Source of the DNA: Lysobacter enzymogenes
GTDB taxonomy: Bacteria; Pseudomonadota; Gammaproteobacteria; Xanthomonadales; Xanthomonadaceae
DNA: 64,000 nt
Direction: 5' to 3'
Assembly: GCF_023617245.1 (NCBI RefSeq)
Contig: NZ_CP067396.1
Coordinates: forward strand, 2,852,001-2,916,000
Part shown: positions 35,956 to 44,203 of the stretch, in pieces
How positions within the stretch are numbered: the first letter of the stretch is position 1
How the letters are laid out: the number at the start of each line of letters is the position of its first letter
Notes under the pieces: model-generated
Database searches by the model: none
The model's input: the letters and a program-made list of their open reading frames with translations, nothing else
Told to the model about the DNA's origin: nothing
Program-made: the position numbers and the translations under genes

Positions 35956-38166
35956 TCAGCGCTGCGGCCGCGGCACTGCCTGGGCCGGCGCGGCGCAATC
36001 GACGCACTCCGTCGGCGCGGGCGCCGGCAAGGCCCGTGCGGGCCCGGGCGCGCCGCCGGTTTCGCGCAGACTGATCCGCGACAGCGCCACGCCGAGCAGG
36101 CGCGTGTCTTCGCCCTGGCCCAGCGACTGCGGCGAGGTCGGGTGCGGGATGCTCAGGCTCAGCTCGCGGGTCGGGGCCACGTCGCGGAACTCCAGGGTAT
36201 GGCGGGCCGCGCTGGCGCCCAGCGCCAACGGCTGCCGCGACGCGCCCAGCGCCACGGTCACCGGCTGGCCGACGTTGGGGCCGAACGCGGCGGCGTCGAC
36301 GACCACGCGCACGTCGCCGGACAGCTCGCGATCCAGCTCGATCGCCGCGACGGGACCGTCGCTCCAGCGCCCGAACGCTTCCGGCGCGCTCAACCCGCGC
36401 AACGCGCGCACGCCCGCCGGCTGCGCCTGGCTCAGTTCCAGCGTGGTCGCGCTCGCCAGCCGGTAGACGTCGAAGCCCGGGTGGGTTTCCTTGTCCAGGT
36501 AGCTGCCGGCCGGCAGGGCCAGGCCGTCGAGCGCGACGGCGGTGCCGCGGTTCCAGTCCAACGCCGCTTGCGCGTCGCCGCCGGGCGCGACCGGGCGGAT
36601 CGCCAGGTCCATCGAATCGGCATAGAACTGGGTCTTGAACCGGCCGGAGCCGTCGCTGACCAACAGCTGGCTGTCGGCGATGCGCTGCGTCCCCTGCCGG
36701 TTGAGCCACTGGCCGGCGCGGACATAGGCCGATTCGAAGCGGGCGTTGCGCACCGAAACGGTTACCGCGCCGGTGCCGAGCGCGGCCACCAGGACGAAGT
36801 AGCCCAACGCCGCCAGACGCGCGCGCGGCAGTTCGCGGATCGCCAGCCAGCCCAGGCACGCGGCGGCGCCGAGCAGGCCGACCGGCGCGCTCAGCCAGGT
36901 GCGGTTGATGACCCACACCAGTTCCGGCGAGTCGGCCGGCGCCGGCAGGTACAGCCGCAGCGCGTAGGCGCCGGCGAACAGCGCGAGCGCGGCCAGTCCC
37001 AGCGCCGACGCCCACAGCGCCCGCCGCTGCCAGACCGCCCCCGGCTCCGCCCCGCGCCAGGCCAGCGGCGCGAGCAGCAGCAACGGCAGGCAGAAGTTGT
37101 AGTAGCGCAGGTGCAGGCGCCCGATCGCTTCGTTGGCGCCCATGCTGGCGGTGAAATAGACCGTGATCGCGACCAGGGTCGCGAGCAGGACCAGCGCGAA
37201 CAGCACCGCGCTGCGCGCCCGCTCGGCGGCCTCGTCGCCGCGCGGACGCAGCAGCATCGGCAGCGCCGGCACCAGCAGCGGCGCGAACAGCAGCGCCAGC
37301 GCCAGGCCGTGCCCGACCGAGGAAATCGACAGGTTCTTGGCCAACGTCGCCGCCGACTGCACGCCGACGTTGCCGCGCGCCTGGCCGCTGTAGAACTCGC
37401 CCATGAAGTCCAGGCTCGCGGGGCCGGCGAGCAGGTAGCCCAGGCCGAAGCGCACCGCCAGGAACGCGCCGGCGCTGGCGGCGGCCACCACCATCGCCGC
37501 CGGAATCCGGTCGCGCCGGCCCGGCCACAGCGCGTCGACGACGATGAACGCGCCGAAGCCCACCGCCACGAACGCGGCGTGCATCTTGACCAGGCACATC
37601 AGCCCCAGGATCGCGCCGGCGAGCAGGCCGTAGCGCAGCGGATGCGGCGCATACGGCCGCAGCGCCGCGGTCGCCCATACCCAGAACAGCAGGAAGTACA
37701 TCGACTCGGGCATGAAATACGCCGCGTAGCTGTTCACCGGCGCGGCCACGCAGGCCAGCGCCAGCAACGCGGCCAGCAGCGGCGGGGCGTAGGCGCGCAG
37801 GATCCGATAGATCAGCGGCAACGCCGCGACCAGCATCGCGGCGTTGAGCGCGCGCGCGCAGTCGAGGAACTCGCTGCCGCATTGGCGGGTAAGGCCGAAG
37901 ATCCACAGGTACAGGTACGAGGGCAGCTTGGACTCGGCCAGCGGCACCAGGCGGCTGTAGGCGCTGTAGTACCACTCGTCCGCGAACACCGCGGCGAACA
38001 GGTTCTGGTCGCGCAGCGACATCGCCGCCAGCAGGGCGAGCCCGCCCAGGCCGAGCAGCCATCGGTGCAGGGAAGGGGCGCGGGGCGGGGCGGAGGCGGA
38101 AACCATGGGCAGGGGGGCGGACTCGAAATGGAGGGCGGGTGCCGGCGCGGCGGATGCGAGGGGCAT
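35956..38166 (-). CDS. GT-C-like multi-pass membrane protein (possible glycosyltransferase)
   Basis: 736 residues, with roughly 11 membrane spans in the first 500 and a soluble C-terminal domain. In the first periplasmic loop it has FADEWYYSAYSRL, an acidic pair of the kind used by GT-C glycosyltransferases (GT39, ArnT). EFLDCARALNAAMLVAALPL follows. The C-terminal region from about 560 is beta-rich (WSDGPVAAIELDRELSGDVR and VVVDAAAFGPNVGQPVTVAL) and resembles domains attached to such sugar-handling proteins. Function is unproved. An alternative ATG lies 20 residues in (38106), so the start is uncertain. Confidence 0.65.
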   Translation of the reverse strand: MPLASAAPAPALHFESAPLPMVSASAPPRAPSLHRWLLGLGGLALLAAMSLRDQNLFAAVFADEWYYSAYSRLVPLAESKLPSYLYLWIFGLTRQCGSEFLDCARALNAAMLVAALPLIYRILRAYAPPLLAALLALACVAAPVNSYAAYFMPESMYFLLFWVWATAALRPYAPHPLRYGLLAGAILGLMCLVKMHAAFVAVGFGAFIVVDALWPGRRDRIPAAMVVAAASAGAFLAVRFGLGYLLAGPASLDFMGEFYSGQARGNVGVQSAATLAKNLSISSVGHGLALALLFAPLLVPALPMLLRPRGDEAAERARSAVLFALVLLATLVAITVYFTASMGANEAIGRLHLRYYNFCLPLLLLAPLAWRGAEPGAVWQRRALWASALGLAALALFAGAYALRLYLPAPADSPELVWVINRTWLSAPVGLLGAAACLGWLAIRELPRARLAALGYFVLVAALGTGAVTVSVRNARFESAYVRAGQWLNRQGTQRIADSQLLVSDGSGRFKTQFYADSMDLAIRPVAPGGDAQAALDWNRGTAVALDGLALPAGSYLDKETHPGFDVYRLASATTLELSQAQPAGVRALRGLSAPEAFGRWSDGPVAAIELDRELSGDVRVVVDAAAFGPNVGQPVTVALGASRQPLALGASAARHTLEFRDVAPTRELSLSIPHPTSPQSLGQGEDTRLLGVALSRISLRETGGAPGPARALPAPAPTECVDCAAPAQAVPRPQR

Positions 38167-38486
38167 CGCAACCGTGCCTGCGCCGCCGAGCGCGCGTCTG
38201 TGCGCGCAGGCATCGCGCGGGCTGGACTAACGCCGGCGGCGGGCGGCCGCATGCGGTCCGCGCGGCGGCGGCAGGGCGAGCGCGGAATCATAGCTAAACC
38301 GGCCCGCGCGGCCAGCGTGGCGGCCGGCGCCGGCGTGCGCGCCGCTGGCGACCCCGACTTCCGTCACGCGGCCGGCCGGGCCGCGGCGGTCTAGACTCCT
38401 GCGCTCGCCGTATCCGCGCCGCCGTATCCACGTGGCCGCATCCGCGTCAACGCATTCGCGCCCGCATCCGTCCAGGGAGTCCCGCC
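38167..38486. other. Divergent intergenic region, no gene seen
   Basis: 320 bases separating the GT-C-like gene (minus) from the DUF885 gene (plus). It must contain promoters for both. It is very GC-rich, with several short inverted repeats of CGCCGG type. The plus-strand side ends in three near-repeats of CGCATCCGCG or CCGTATCC shape. No consensus promoter pair was convincing. Confidence 0.4.
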
Positions 38487-40295
38487 ATGTTCCGTCCCGT
38501 CCTGCTCGCCGCGGCCATCGCCGCCGGCCTCGCCTGCGCGCCGGCGCCCGCCGCCGCGTCGGACGCGCCCGCGTCCGCCACCGCCGCCGCGCGCTCGCCC
38601 CAAGCGCGGGCCTTGCACGATCTGTTCGATCAGGAATGGGAACGCGGCCTGCGCGACAGCCCGGAGAGCGCCAGCTACAACGGCGACAAGCGCTACAACG
38701 ACCGCTGGGCCGACAACAGCCTGCAGGCGATCCGCGCCCGTTTCGACGGCGACCGGCTCGCCCTGAAGCGCCTGCGCGCGATCGACCGCGCCGCGCTGTC
38801 GGCCGAGGACCAACTGAGCTACGACACCTTCGCCTGGAACCTGGAGCACTCGCTGCAGCGCGAGAAGTTCCGCGAGTACCTGATGCCGCTGAGCCAGCAG
38901 GGCGGGGTGCAGACCGCCGACGGCATCGTCGAAGGGCTGGCCTTCGACAGCGCCAAGGACTACCGCGACTGGCTGGCGCGGCTGCGCGCGGTGCCGGCGA
39001 TGATCGAACAGACCCAGACGCTGATGCGCGCGGGCGTCGAGGCCGGCCTGACCCCGCCGCGGGTGCTGATGCAGCGGGTGCCGGCGCAGATCGCCAAGCA
39101 AGTCGTCGACGACCCGACCCGCAGCCCGTACTACAAGCCGTTCGCGCGCTTCCCCGACAGCGTCGCGGCGGCCGAGCGCGCGCAGTTGCAAGACGAGGCC
39201 AGGCGGGTCATCGCCCAGACCGTGGTGCCGGCCTACCGCGCCTTCGGCGAGTTCTTCCAACGCGACTACCTGCCCAAGACCCGCGCCAGCATCGCCGCCG
39301 GCGACCTGCCCGAGGGCAAGGCCTACTACGACTTCCTCGCCGGCTACTACACCACCACCGACCTCAGCGCCGAGCAGATCCACCAGACCGGCCTCAAGGA
39401 AGTCGCGCGCATCCGCGCCGAGATGGAGAAGATCCGCGCCGAGGTCGGCTTCAAGGGCAGCCTGGCCGAGTTCTTCCACTATCTGCGCACCGATCCCAAG
39501 TTCTTCTACAAGACCCCGGCCGAATTGCTGGAGGCCTATCAGGCCACGGCCAAGCGGATCGATCCGGAACTGGTGAAGATTTCCAAGATCATCCCGCGCC
39601 AGCCCTACGGCGTGCGCCCGATTCCCGACAACATCGCGCCCGACACCACCACCGCCTACTACCTGGCCGGCGCCGTCGACGGCAGCCGCGCCGGCTTCTA
39701 CTACGTCAACCTGTACAAGCCCGAGTCGCGGCCGAAGTGGGAGATGATCCCGCTGTCGCTGCACGAGGCCGTGCCCGGCCACCATTTCCAGTTCGCCCGC
39801 GGCCTGGAGCTGCCCGACGCGCCGCTGTTCCGCCGCACCGGCTATTTCGTCGCCTACGGCGAAGGCTGGGGCCTGTACGCCGAGCGCCTGGGCTACGACA
39901 TGGGCCTGTACGACGACCCTTACGACCGCATGGGCCAGCTGTCCTACGACATGTGGCGCGCGGTGCGGCTGGTGGTCGACACCGGCATGCACGCCAAGGG
40001 CTGGAGCCGCGAACGGGCGATCGCGTTCTTCATGGACAACGCGCCCAAGACCGAGCAGGACGTGGTCAACGAGATCGACCGCTACATCGGCACCCCGGGG
40101 CAGGCGCTGGCGTACAAGATCGGCCAGCTCAAGATCAGCGAACTGCGCGAGCGCTCGCGCCAGGCGCTGGGCGAGCGCTTCGACCTGCGCGATTTCAACG
40201 ACCAGGTGCTGGCGACGGGCTCGGTGCCGCTGAGCGTGCTGGAAGCACGGATCGACGCCTGGATCGCGATGTCCAAGAATAAAAAGTCGAATTGA
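38487..40295 (+). CDS. DUF885 family protein, exported putative metallopeptidase
   Basis: 602 residues with an N-terminal signal (MFRPVLLAAAIAAGLACAPA). DUF885 proteins have a thermolysin-like helical fold with an HExxH-related motif; here LSLHEAVPGHHFQFARGLEL near residue 430, with downstream Glu in GYFVAYGEGWGLYAERLGYD. The central AEMEKIRAEVGFKGSLAEFF and YYLAGAVDGSRAGFYYVNLY blocks are typical. Such proteins are periplasmic or outer-membrane and probably peptidases, but substrates are rarely known. Position of the signal fixes the start. Ends in an AT-rich stretch. Confidence 0.85.
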   Translation: MFRPVLLAAAIAAGLACAPAPAAASDAPASATAAARSPQARALHDLFDQEWERGLRDSPESASYNGDKRYNDRWADNSLQAIRARFDGDRLALKRLRAIDRAALSAEDQLSYDTFAWNLEHSLQREKFREYLMPLSQQGGVQTADGIVEGLAFDSAKDYRDWLARLRAVPAMIEQTQTLMRAGVEAGLTPPRVLMQRVPAQIAKQVVDDPTRSPYYKPFARFPDSVAAAERAQLQDEARRVIAQTVVPAYRAFGEFFQRDYLPKTRASIAAGDLPEGKAYYDFLAGYYTTTDLSAEQIHQTGLKEVARIRAEMEKIRAEVGFKGSLAEFFHYLRTDPKFFYKTPAELLEAYQATAKRIDPELVKISKIIPRQPYGVRPIPDNIAPDTTTAYYLAGAVDGSRAGFYYVNLYKPESRPKWEMIPLSLHEAVPGHHFQFARGLELPDAPLFRRTGYFVAYGEGWGLYAERLGYDMGLYDDPYDRMGQLSYDMWRAVRLVVDTGMHAKGWSRERAIAFFMDNAPKTEQDVVNEIDRYIGTPGQALAYKIGQLKISELRERSRQALGERFDLRDFNDQVLATGSVPLSVLEARIDAWIAMSKNKKSN

Positions 40296-40407
40296 ATTAT
40301 TGGCTTACAAGATTAATTCGAGAAATGACATGATCCGGGTGCGGGCGGTCGATCCTGGCCGCCGGTGCTCCCGGCGCCGCAGTCCCGGTCTGTCCGCTAC
40401 GCGCAAA

Positions 40408-40436
40408 TTGCGCTGACTGCCTGTCGCTGCCATACT
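40408..40436 (+). promoter_or_regulatory. Candidate sigma-70 promoter of the rpsF operon
   Basis: TTGCGC at 40408-40413 and CATACT at 40431-40436 are separated by 17 bases, about 120 bases before the rpsF start. Both hexamers match consensus at four of six positions. The leader between them and rpsF could carry autoregulation by ribosomal proteins; I did not identify such a structure. Confidence 0.5.
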
Positions 40437-40556
40437 TTCCGGCTCCCGCGCGGCCGCTGGCCGGGCCGGGACCCTTGCTCCACCGGGCCGCTGCTGGCCT
40501 CGGGGGGCTGAACGGGGCCGCCGTCGGCGGTCCTTCATCCACAAGGAATCACCGCA

Positions 40557-40985
40557 ATGCGTCATTACGAAGTCGTGTTCCTGGTCCACCCGGACCAGAG
40601 CGAGCAGGTCCCGGCCATGATCGAGCGCTACAAGTCGCTGATCGAAGCCGGCGAAGGCAAGATCCACCGTCTCGAAGACTGGGGCCGCCGCCAGCTGGCC
40701 TACCCGATCGAGAACCTGGTCAAGGCCCACTACGTCCTGCTGAACATCGAAGTCACCCAGACCGTGCTCAACGAGCTGGTCGACGGTTTCCGTTTCAACG
40801 ACGCGGTCCTGCGTCACCTGGTCATGAAGCGCGACGAAGCCGATACCGAGCAGTCGCTGATCATGAAGTTCAAGGACGAGAAGGGCGACAAGCCCGAGCG
40901 CGGTGAGCGCCGTCGTCGCGACGACGACAGCGACAGCGCCGTCGGCTCCGCCGACAGCGCCGAAGACACCACCGAAGCCGCCTGA
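40557..40985 (+). CDS. rpsF: 30S ribosomal protein S6
   Basis: 142 residues. Small-subunit protein that binds S18 and 16S rRNA in the platform. Visible: MRHYEVVFLVHPDQSEQVPA, IHRLEDWGRRQLAYPIE, and HYVLLNIEVTQTVLNEL. A charged extension of about 40 residues (ERGERRRRDDDSDSAVGSA) follows the core; in E. coli the C terminus is glutamylated, but no RimK is seen here. AAGGAATCACCGCA precedes the ATG. First gene of the operon. Confidence 0.97.
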   Translation: MRHYEVVFLVHPDQSEQVPAMIERYKSLIEAGEGKIHRLEDWGRRQLAYPIENLVKAHYVLLNIEVTQTVLNELVDGFRFNDAVLRHLVMKRDEADTEQSLIMKFKDEKGDKPERGERRRRDDDSDSAVGSADSAEDTTEAA

Positions 40986-41007
40986 TCCCTTCTAGGAACG
41001 CATTCCC

Positions 41008-41238
41008 ATGTCCAAGTTCTTTCGCCGCCGCAAGTTCTGCAAGTTCACCGCCGAGGGCGTCAAGGAGATCGATTACAAGGATCTCAACACCCTGCGCCAG
41101 TACCTGACCGAGACCGGCAAGATCGTGCCGAGCCGCGTCACCGGCACCAAGTCGAAGTACCAGCGCCAGCTGGCCACGGCGGTCAAGCGCGCCCGTTTCC
41201 TCGCGCTGATCCCGTACACCGACAACCACAACGCCTGA
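41008..41238 (+). CDS. rpsR: 30S ribosomal protein S18
   Basis: 76 residues. Family landmarks: FFRRRKFCKFTAEGVKEIDY, LRQYLTETGKIVPSRVTGT and the ending LALIPYTDNHNA. It lies 22 bases after rpsF. priB, which sits between these two genes in enterobacteria, is absent. The following 167 bases before rplI have inverted GGAGTGAGCGGA / CCGCTCGCTTCC sequences that may form a hairpin. Confidence 0.97.
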   Translation: MSKFFRRRKFCKFTAEGVKEIDYKDLNTLRQYLTETGKIVPSRVTGTKSKYQRQLATAVKRARFLALIPYTDNHNA

Positions 41239-41405
41239 TCGGCGTTGTCGGGAGCGAGTGGCGGCTGCGCCGCCTTGAGGAGTGAGCGGAGAGAGAAAAC
41301 TTCGCTTCCGCTCGCTTCCCGCTCCTCCACGCTCGCTTCTCGCTTCTTCGGACAGCGAATCCTGCTGCGGGCCTATAGACCCGCTAACGAATACGGAGCA
41401 ATCCC

Positions 41406-41858
41406 ATGCAACTGATCCTGCTGCAGAAAGTCACCAACCTCGGCAACCTCGGCGACAAGGTCAACGTCAAGCCGGGCTACGGCCGCAACTACCTGGTCCC
41501 GCAGGGCAAGGCCGTGCCGGCGACCGCCGCCAACCTGGCCGAGTTCGAGACCCGCCGCGCCGAGTACGAAGCCAACGCCAAGTCGCTGCTGGAAGGCGCC
41601 GAAGGCCGCAAGGCCAAGCTGGAAGGCGTCGAGGTGACCATCACCGCCAACGCCGCCACCGAAGGCAAGCTGTACGGCTCGGTGACCCCGCGCGACATCG
41701 CCGAGGCGCTGACCAAGGCCGGCTTCGAAGTCGGCAAGTCGGAAGTGATCATGGGCGAAGGCCCGATCCGCCGCACCGGCGAGTACGACGTGCTGATCCA
41801 CCTGCACGCCGACGTCGAGACCAGCGTCAAGGTGATCGTGATCGGCGACGCCGCCTGA
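41406..41858 (+). CDS. rplI: 50S ribosomal protein L9
   Basis: 150 residues. L9 binds 23S rRNA near the L1 stalk. The N-terminal block MQLILLQKVTNLGNLGDKVN then GYGRNYLVPQGKAVPAT is diagnostic; a long connecting helix follows, then the C-terminal domain (LYGSVTPRDIAEAL, GEYDVLIHLHADVE). AATACGGAGCAATCCC provides the ribosome site. A strong terminator follows, so dnaB is transcribed separately or by read-through. Confidence 0.97.
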   Translation: MQLILLQKVTNLGNLGDKVNVKPGYGRNYLVPQGKAVPATAANLAEFETRRAEYEANAKSLLEGAEGRKAKLEGVEVTITANAATEGKLYGSVTPRDIAEALTKAGFEVGKSEVIMGEGPIRRTGEYDVLIHLHADVETSVKVIVIGDAA

Positions 41859-41904
41859 TCCGACAACGCGGTCCGCGCCCGACGGGCGCGGTCGCGAACC
41901 AGCG

Positions 41905-41937
41905 AAAGGCGCCGCGAGGCGCCTTTCGTTTGTTTGA
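41905..41937 (+). terminator. Intrinsic terminator after rplI
   Basis: AAAGGCGCC / GGCGCCTTT form a 9-base stem around a GCGA loop at 41905-41926, followed by TCGTTTGTTTG. Lies 46 bases after the rplI stop codon. The A/T ends of the stem would allow some bidirectional function. Confidence 0.85.
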
Positions 41938-42249
41938 GCGCAAGTCCGGGATCGTGCGTGCCGGCGATACGTTCGGGCCCGCGCCGGGCCGATCCGGCCA
42001 CATTCGGCCGCGTCCGGCAGGGCTTCGCCGAACCGGGAGGTTTCGCCGCCGTTCGGCGATGTTCTTCCAGTCTTAGCCGCGTAGACGCGACGGGCGCATA
42101 AACGACCCACTCGTTGTCCACAGCCTGTCCACCGTCTTGTCTGCAACCCCCTGCCGGCGACGGCCGCTAGGATGAGCCCCCGGGCGACGTCCCGGCCACC
42201 GCCGCAGACCGGCCGCCAGCGCGGCCCTCCGACCAGGATCGTCTCCCCG

Positions 42250-43662
42250 ATGAGCTCACGTCCCGGATTCCGTGGCGAAAAACGTTTCGAGACCCGCGCC
42301 GAGCAGCGCATCGACCAACTGCGCGTGCCGCCGCAGTCGGTCGAGGCCGAGCAGGCCGTGCTCGGCGGCCTGATGCTGGCGCCCGACGCCTACGACCGCG
42401 TCGCCGACCAACTGGTCGAGGAAGACTTCTACCGCCGCGACCATCAGCTGATCTACCGCGCGATCCGCGAGCTGGCCGAGCGCAGCCGCCCGTTCGACGC
42501 GGTGACCCTGGGCGAATGGTTCGATTCGCAGGGCCTGAGCGAGCAGGTCGCCGGCGGCGCGTACCTGATCGAACTGGCCACCACCACGCCCTCGGCCGCC
42601 AACATCGCCGCCTACGCCGAAATCGTTCGCGACAAGGCGGTGATGCGCAAGCTGATCGAGGTCGGCACCGAGATCGTCAACGACGGCTTCCAGCCCGACG
42701 GCCGCGACAGCAGCGAGATCCTGTCCAAGGCCGAGCAGCAGGTGTTCGCCATCGCCGAGGCCGGCGCGCGCGGGCGCACCGACTTCACCCCGGTGACCAA
42801 GGCGCTGTCGGAAGCCTTCGACGTGCTGCAGACGCGCTACGCCAACGGCGGCGCGGTCACCGGCCTGCCGACCGGCTACACCGAATTCGACGAAATGACC
42901 GCCGGCCTGCAGAACACCGACCTGCTGATCCTGGCCGCGCGTCCGGCGATGGGCAAGACCACCTTCGCCCTCAACATCGCCGAGCACGTCGCCTTCCGCA
43001 CCAAGAAGGCGGTGGCGGTGTTCTCGATGGAAATGTCGGCCAGCCAGCTGGCGCTGCGCCTGATCTCCTCGGTCGGCCGGGTCAACGCCCAGCGCTTGCG
43101 CTCGGGCCAGCTCGAGGACGAGGACTGGGCGCGCGTGACCGGCGCGATCCGGCAGTTGCGCGAGGTCAAGATCTTCATCGACGACACCCCGGGCCTGTCG
43201 CCGGACGTGCTGCGCGCCAAGTCGCGCCGGCTCAAGCGCGAGCACGACCTGGGCCTGATCGTGATCGACTACCTGCAGCTGATGTCGGTGCCGGGCAACC
43301 AGGAGAACCGCGCGACCGAGATCTCCGAGATCTCGCGCTCGCTCAAGCACCTGGCCAAGGAACTCAACCTGCCGGTGATCGCGCTGTCGCAGCTCAACCG
43401 CTCGCTGGAACAGCGCGCCGACAAGCGCCCGGTGATGGCCGACCTGCGCGAATCCGGCGCTATCGAGCAGGACGCGGACATCATCATCTTCATCTACCGC
43501 GACGACTACTACAACAAAGAGACCTCGCCCGATAAGGGCCTGGCCGAGGTCATCATCGGCAAGCAGCGTTCCGGCCCGACCGGTTCGCTCAAGCTCAAGT
43601 TCTTCGGCGAATACACCCGCTTCGACAATCTCGCCCACGACTCGATCGGCAGCTTCGAGTAA
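42250..43662 (+). CDS. dnaB: Replicative DNA helicase DnaB
   Basis: 470 residues. The hexameric helicase unwinds DNA at the replication fork. N-terminal domain: VPPQSVEAEQAVLGGLMLAP. RecA-like domain: Walker A LAARPAMGKTTFALNIA near residues 228-245, Walker B LIVIDYLQLMS, and QLNRSLEQRADKRPVMADLR, with the family end GSFE. The start was taken at 42250 (MSSRPGFRGEKRF), since the longer frame reaches into the intergenic region. No intein interrupts it. In many gammaproteobacteria alr follows dnaB directly; here 8 kb intervene. Confidence 0.97.
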   Translation: MSSRPGFRGEKRFETRAEQRIDQLRVPPQSVEAEQAVLGGLMLAPDAYDRVADQLVEEDFYRRDHQLIYRAIRELAERSRPFDAVTLGEWFDSQGLSEQVAGGAYLIELATTTPSAANIAAYAEIVRDKAVMRKLIEVGTEIVNDGFQPDGRDSSEILSKAEQQVFAIAEAGARGRTDFTPVTKALSEAFDVLQTRYANGGAVTGLPTGYTEFDEMTAGLQNTDLLILAARPAMGKTTFALNIAEHVAFRTKKAVAVFSMEMSASQLALRLISSVGRVNAQRLRSGQLEDEDWARVTGAIRQLREVKIFIDDTPGLSPDVLRAKSRRLKREHDLGLIVIDYLQLMSVPGNQENRATEISEISRSLKHLAKELNLPVIALSQLNRSLEQRADKRPVMADLRESGAIEQDADIIIFIYRDDYYNKETSPDKGLAEVIIGKQRSGPTGSLKLKFFGEYTRFDNLAHDSIGSFE

Positions 43663-44203
43663 TCCGCGCGCGAGCCGGCGCCGGCCCCCGGCCCGCGCGC
43701 CATGCCGGCGTCGTCGTCGCCGCGGCGTCGCGCGTGTGCATCCGCGCGGCGTCGCGCGCATGACGATTGTCATCCGGCGCTTCGCGCCGCAAATCCGTGT
43801 TGCAGCGCAGCGCCATCGGCGCACGCGCGTCCGCGTTCGCTCGCGCGCGAGCCAGGCGCGACGGGCGATCGCGCGCGCAAGCCGCAGTTCTTTTGCCGCA
43901 TCGGGCGCATTGCGCGCGATCGGACGACGATGCCTCGCGCGCATCCGGCGACGATGAATCGTTTTGCGACACGCTTTGCGCTTTGTCACGCATCGCGCTC
44001 GCATGCGCGCGCTCGCACAGCCGCAAGGGCCGCATACAGAAAAAAACTTGCCGGTTTGCGATGCCCATGCACAAAAGCGCATGACATCTTCTTGCTATAA
44101 GCCCAGGAGTCGGACGAACGCAGCGCACCTGTCGCACCGCGATCGTCCCGCACGCGCAAGCAACGACAACTCGAACGCTGGATTTCGCGAGGTAGGTCTT
44201 CCC
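43663..44203. other. 540-base leader region upstream of the HExxH gene cluster
   Basis: Between dnaB and the first HExxH gene. The first 300 bases are unusually rich in CGC/GCG runs; the last 150 are AT-richer, with an A7 run at about 44040-44046. A -10-like TATAAG occurs at 44096-44101, 103 bases before the ATG, without a good -35 hexamer. The reading frames here have no ribosome site or family resemblance. This is the probable promoter region of the peptide-modification operon. Confidence 0.4.

Noticed and set aside
39750..39800. A second HExxH-like sequence, LSLHEAVPGHHFQ, which might link the DUF885 gene to the peptide cluster.
   Set aside because: The surrounding sequence is typical DUF885; the motif is the family's own and the gene has a signal peptide, so it is unrelated to the modification enzymes.
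41239..41405. Gap between rpsR and rplI with inverted GAGCGGA-type sequences, considered as an RNA gene or attenuator.
   Set aside because: The pairing is imperfect and has no T tract or conserved ribosomal protein binding pattern that I can identify.
44096..44101. TATAAG considered as a firm promoter for the peptide cluster.
   Set aside because: There is no matching -35 hexamer at 16-18 bases, so it is noted only as a -10-like sequence.
43700..44200. ORFs of about 100-130 residues between dnaB and the first HExxH gene, considered as an extra small gene.
   Set aside because: They are Arg/Ala-rich shadows of GC-rich DNA in several overlapping frames, with no ribosome site.
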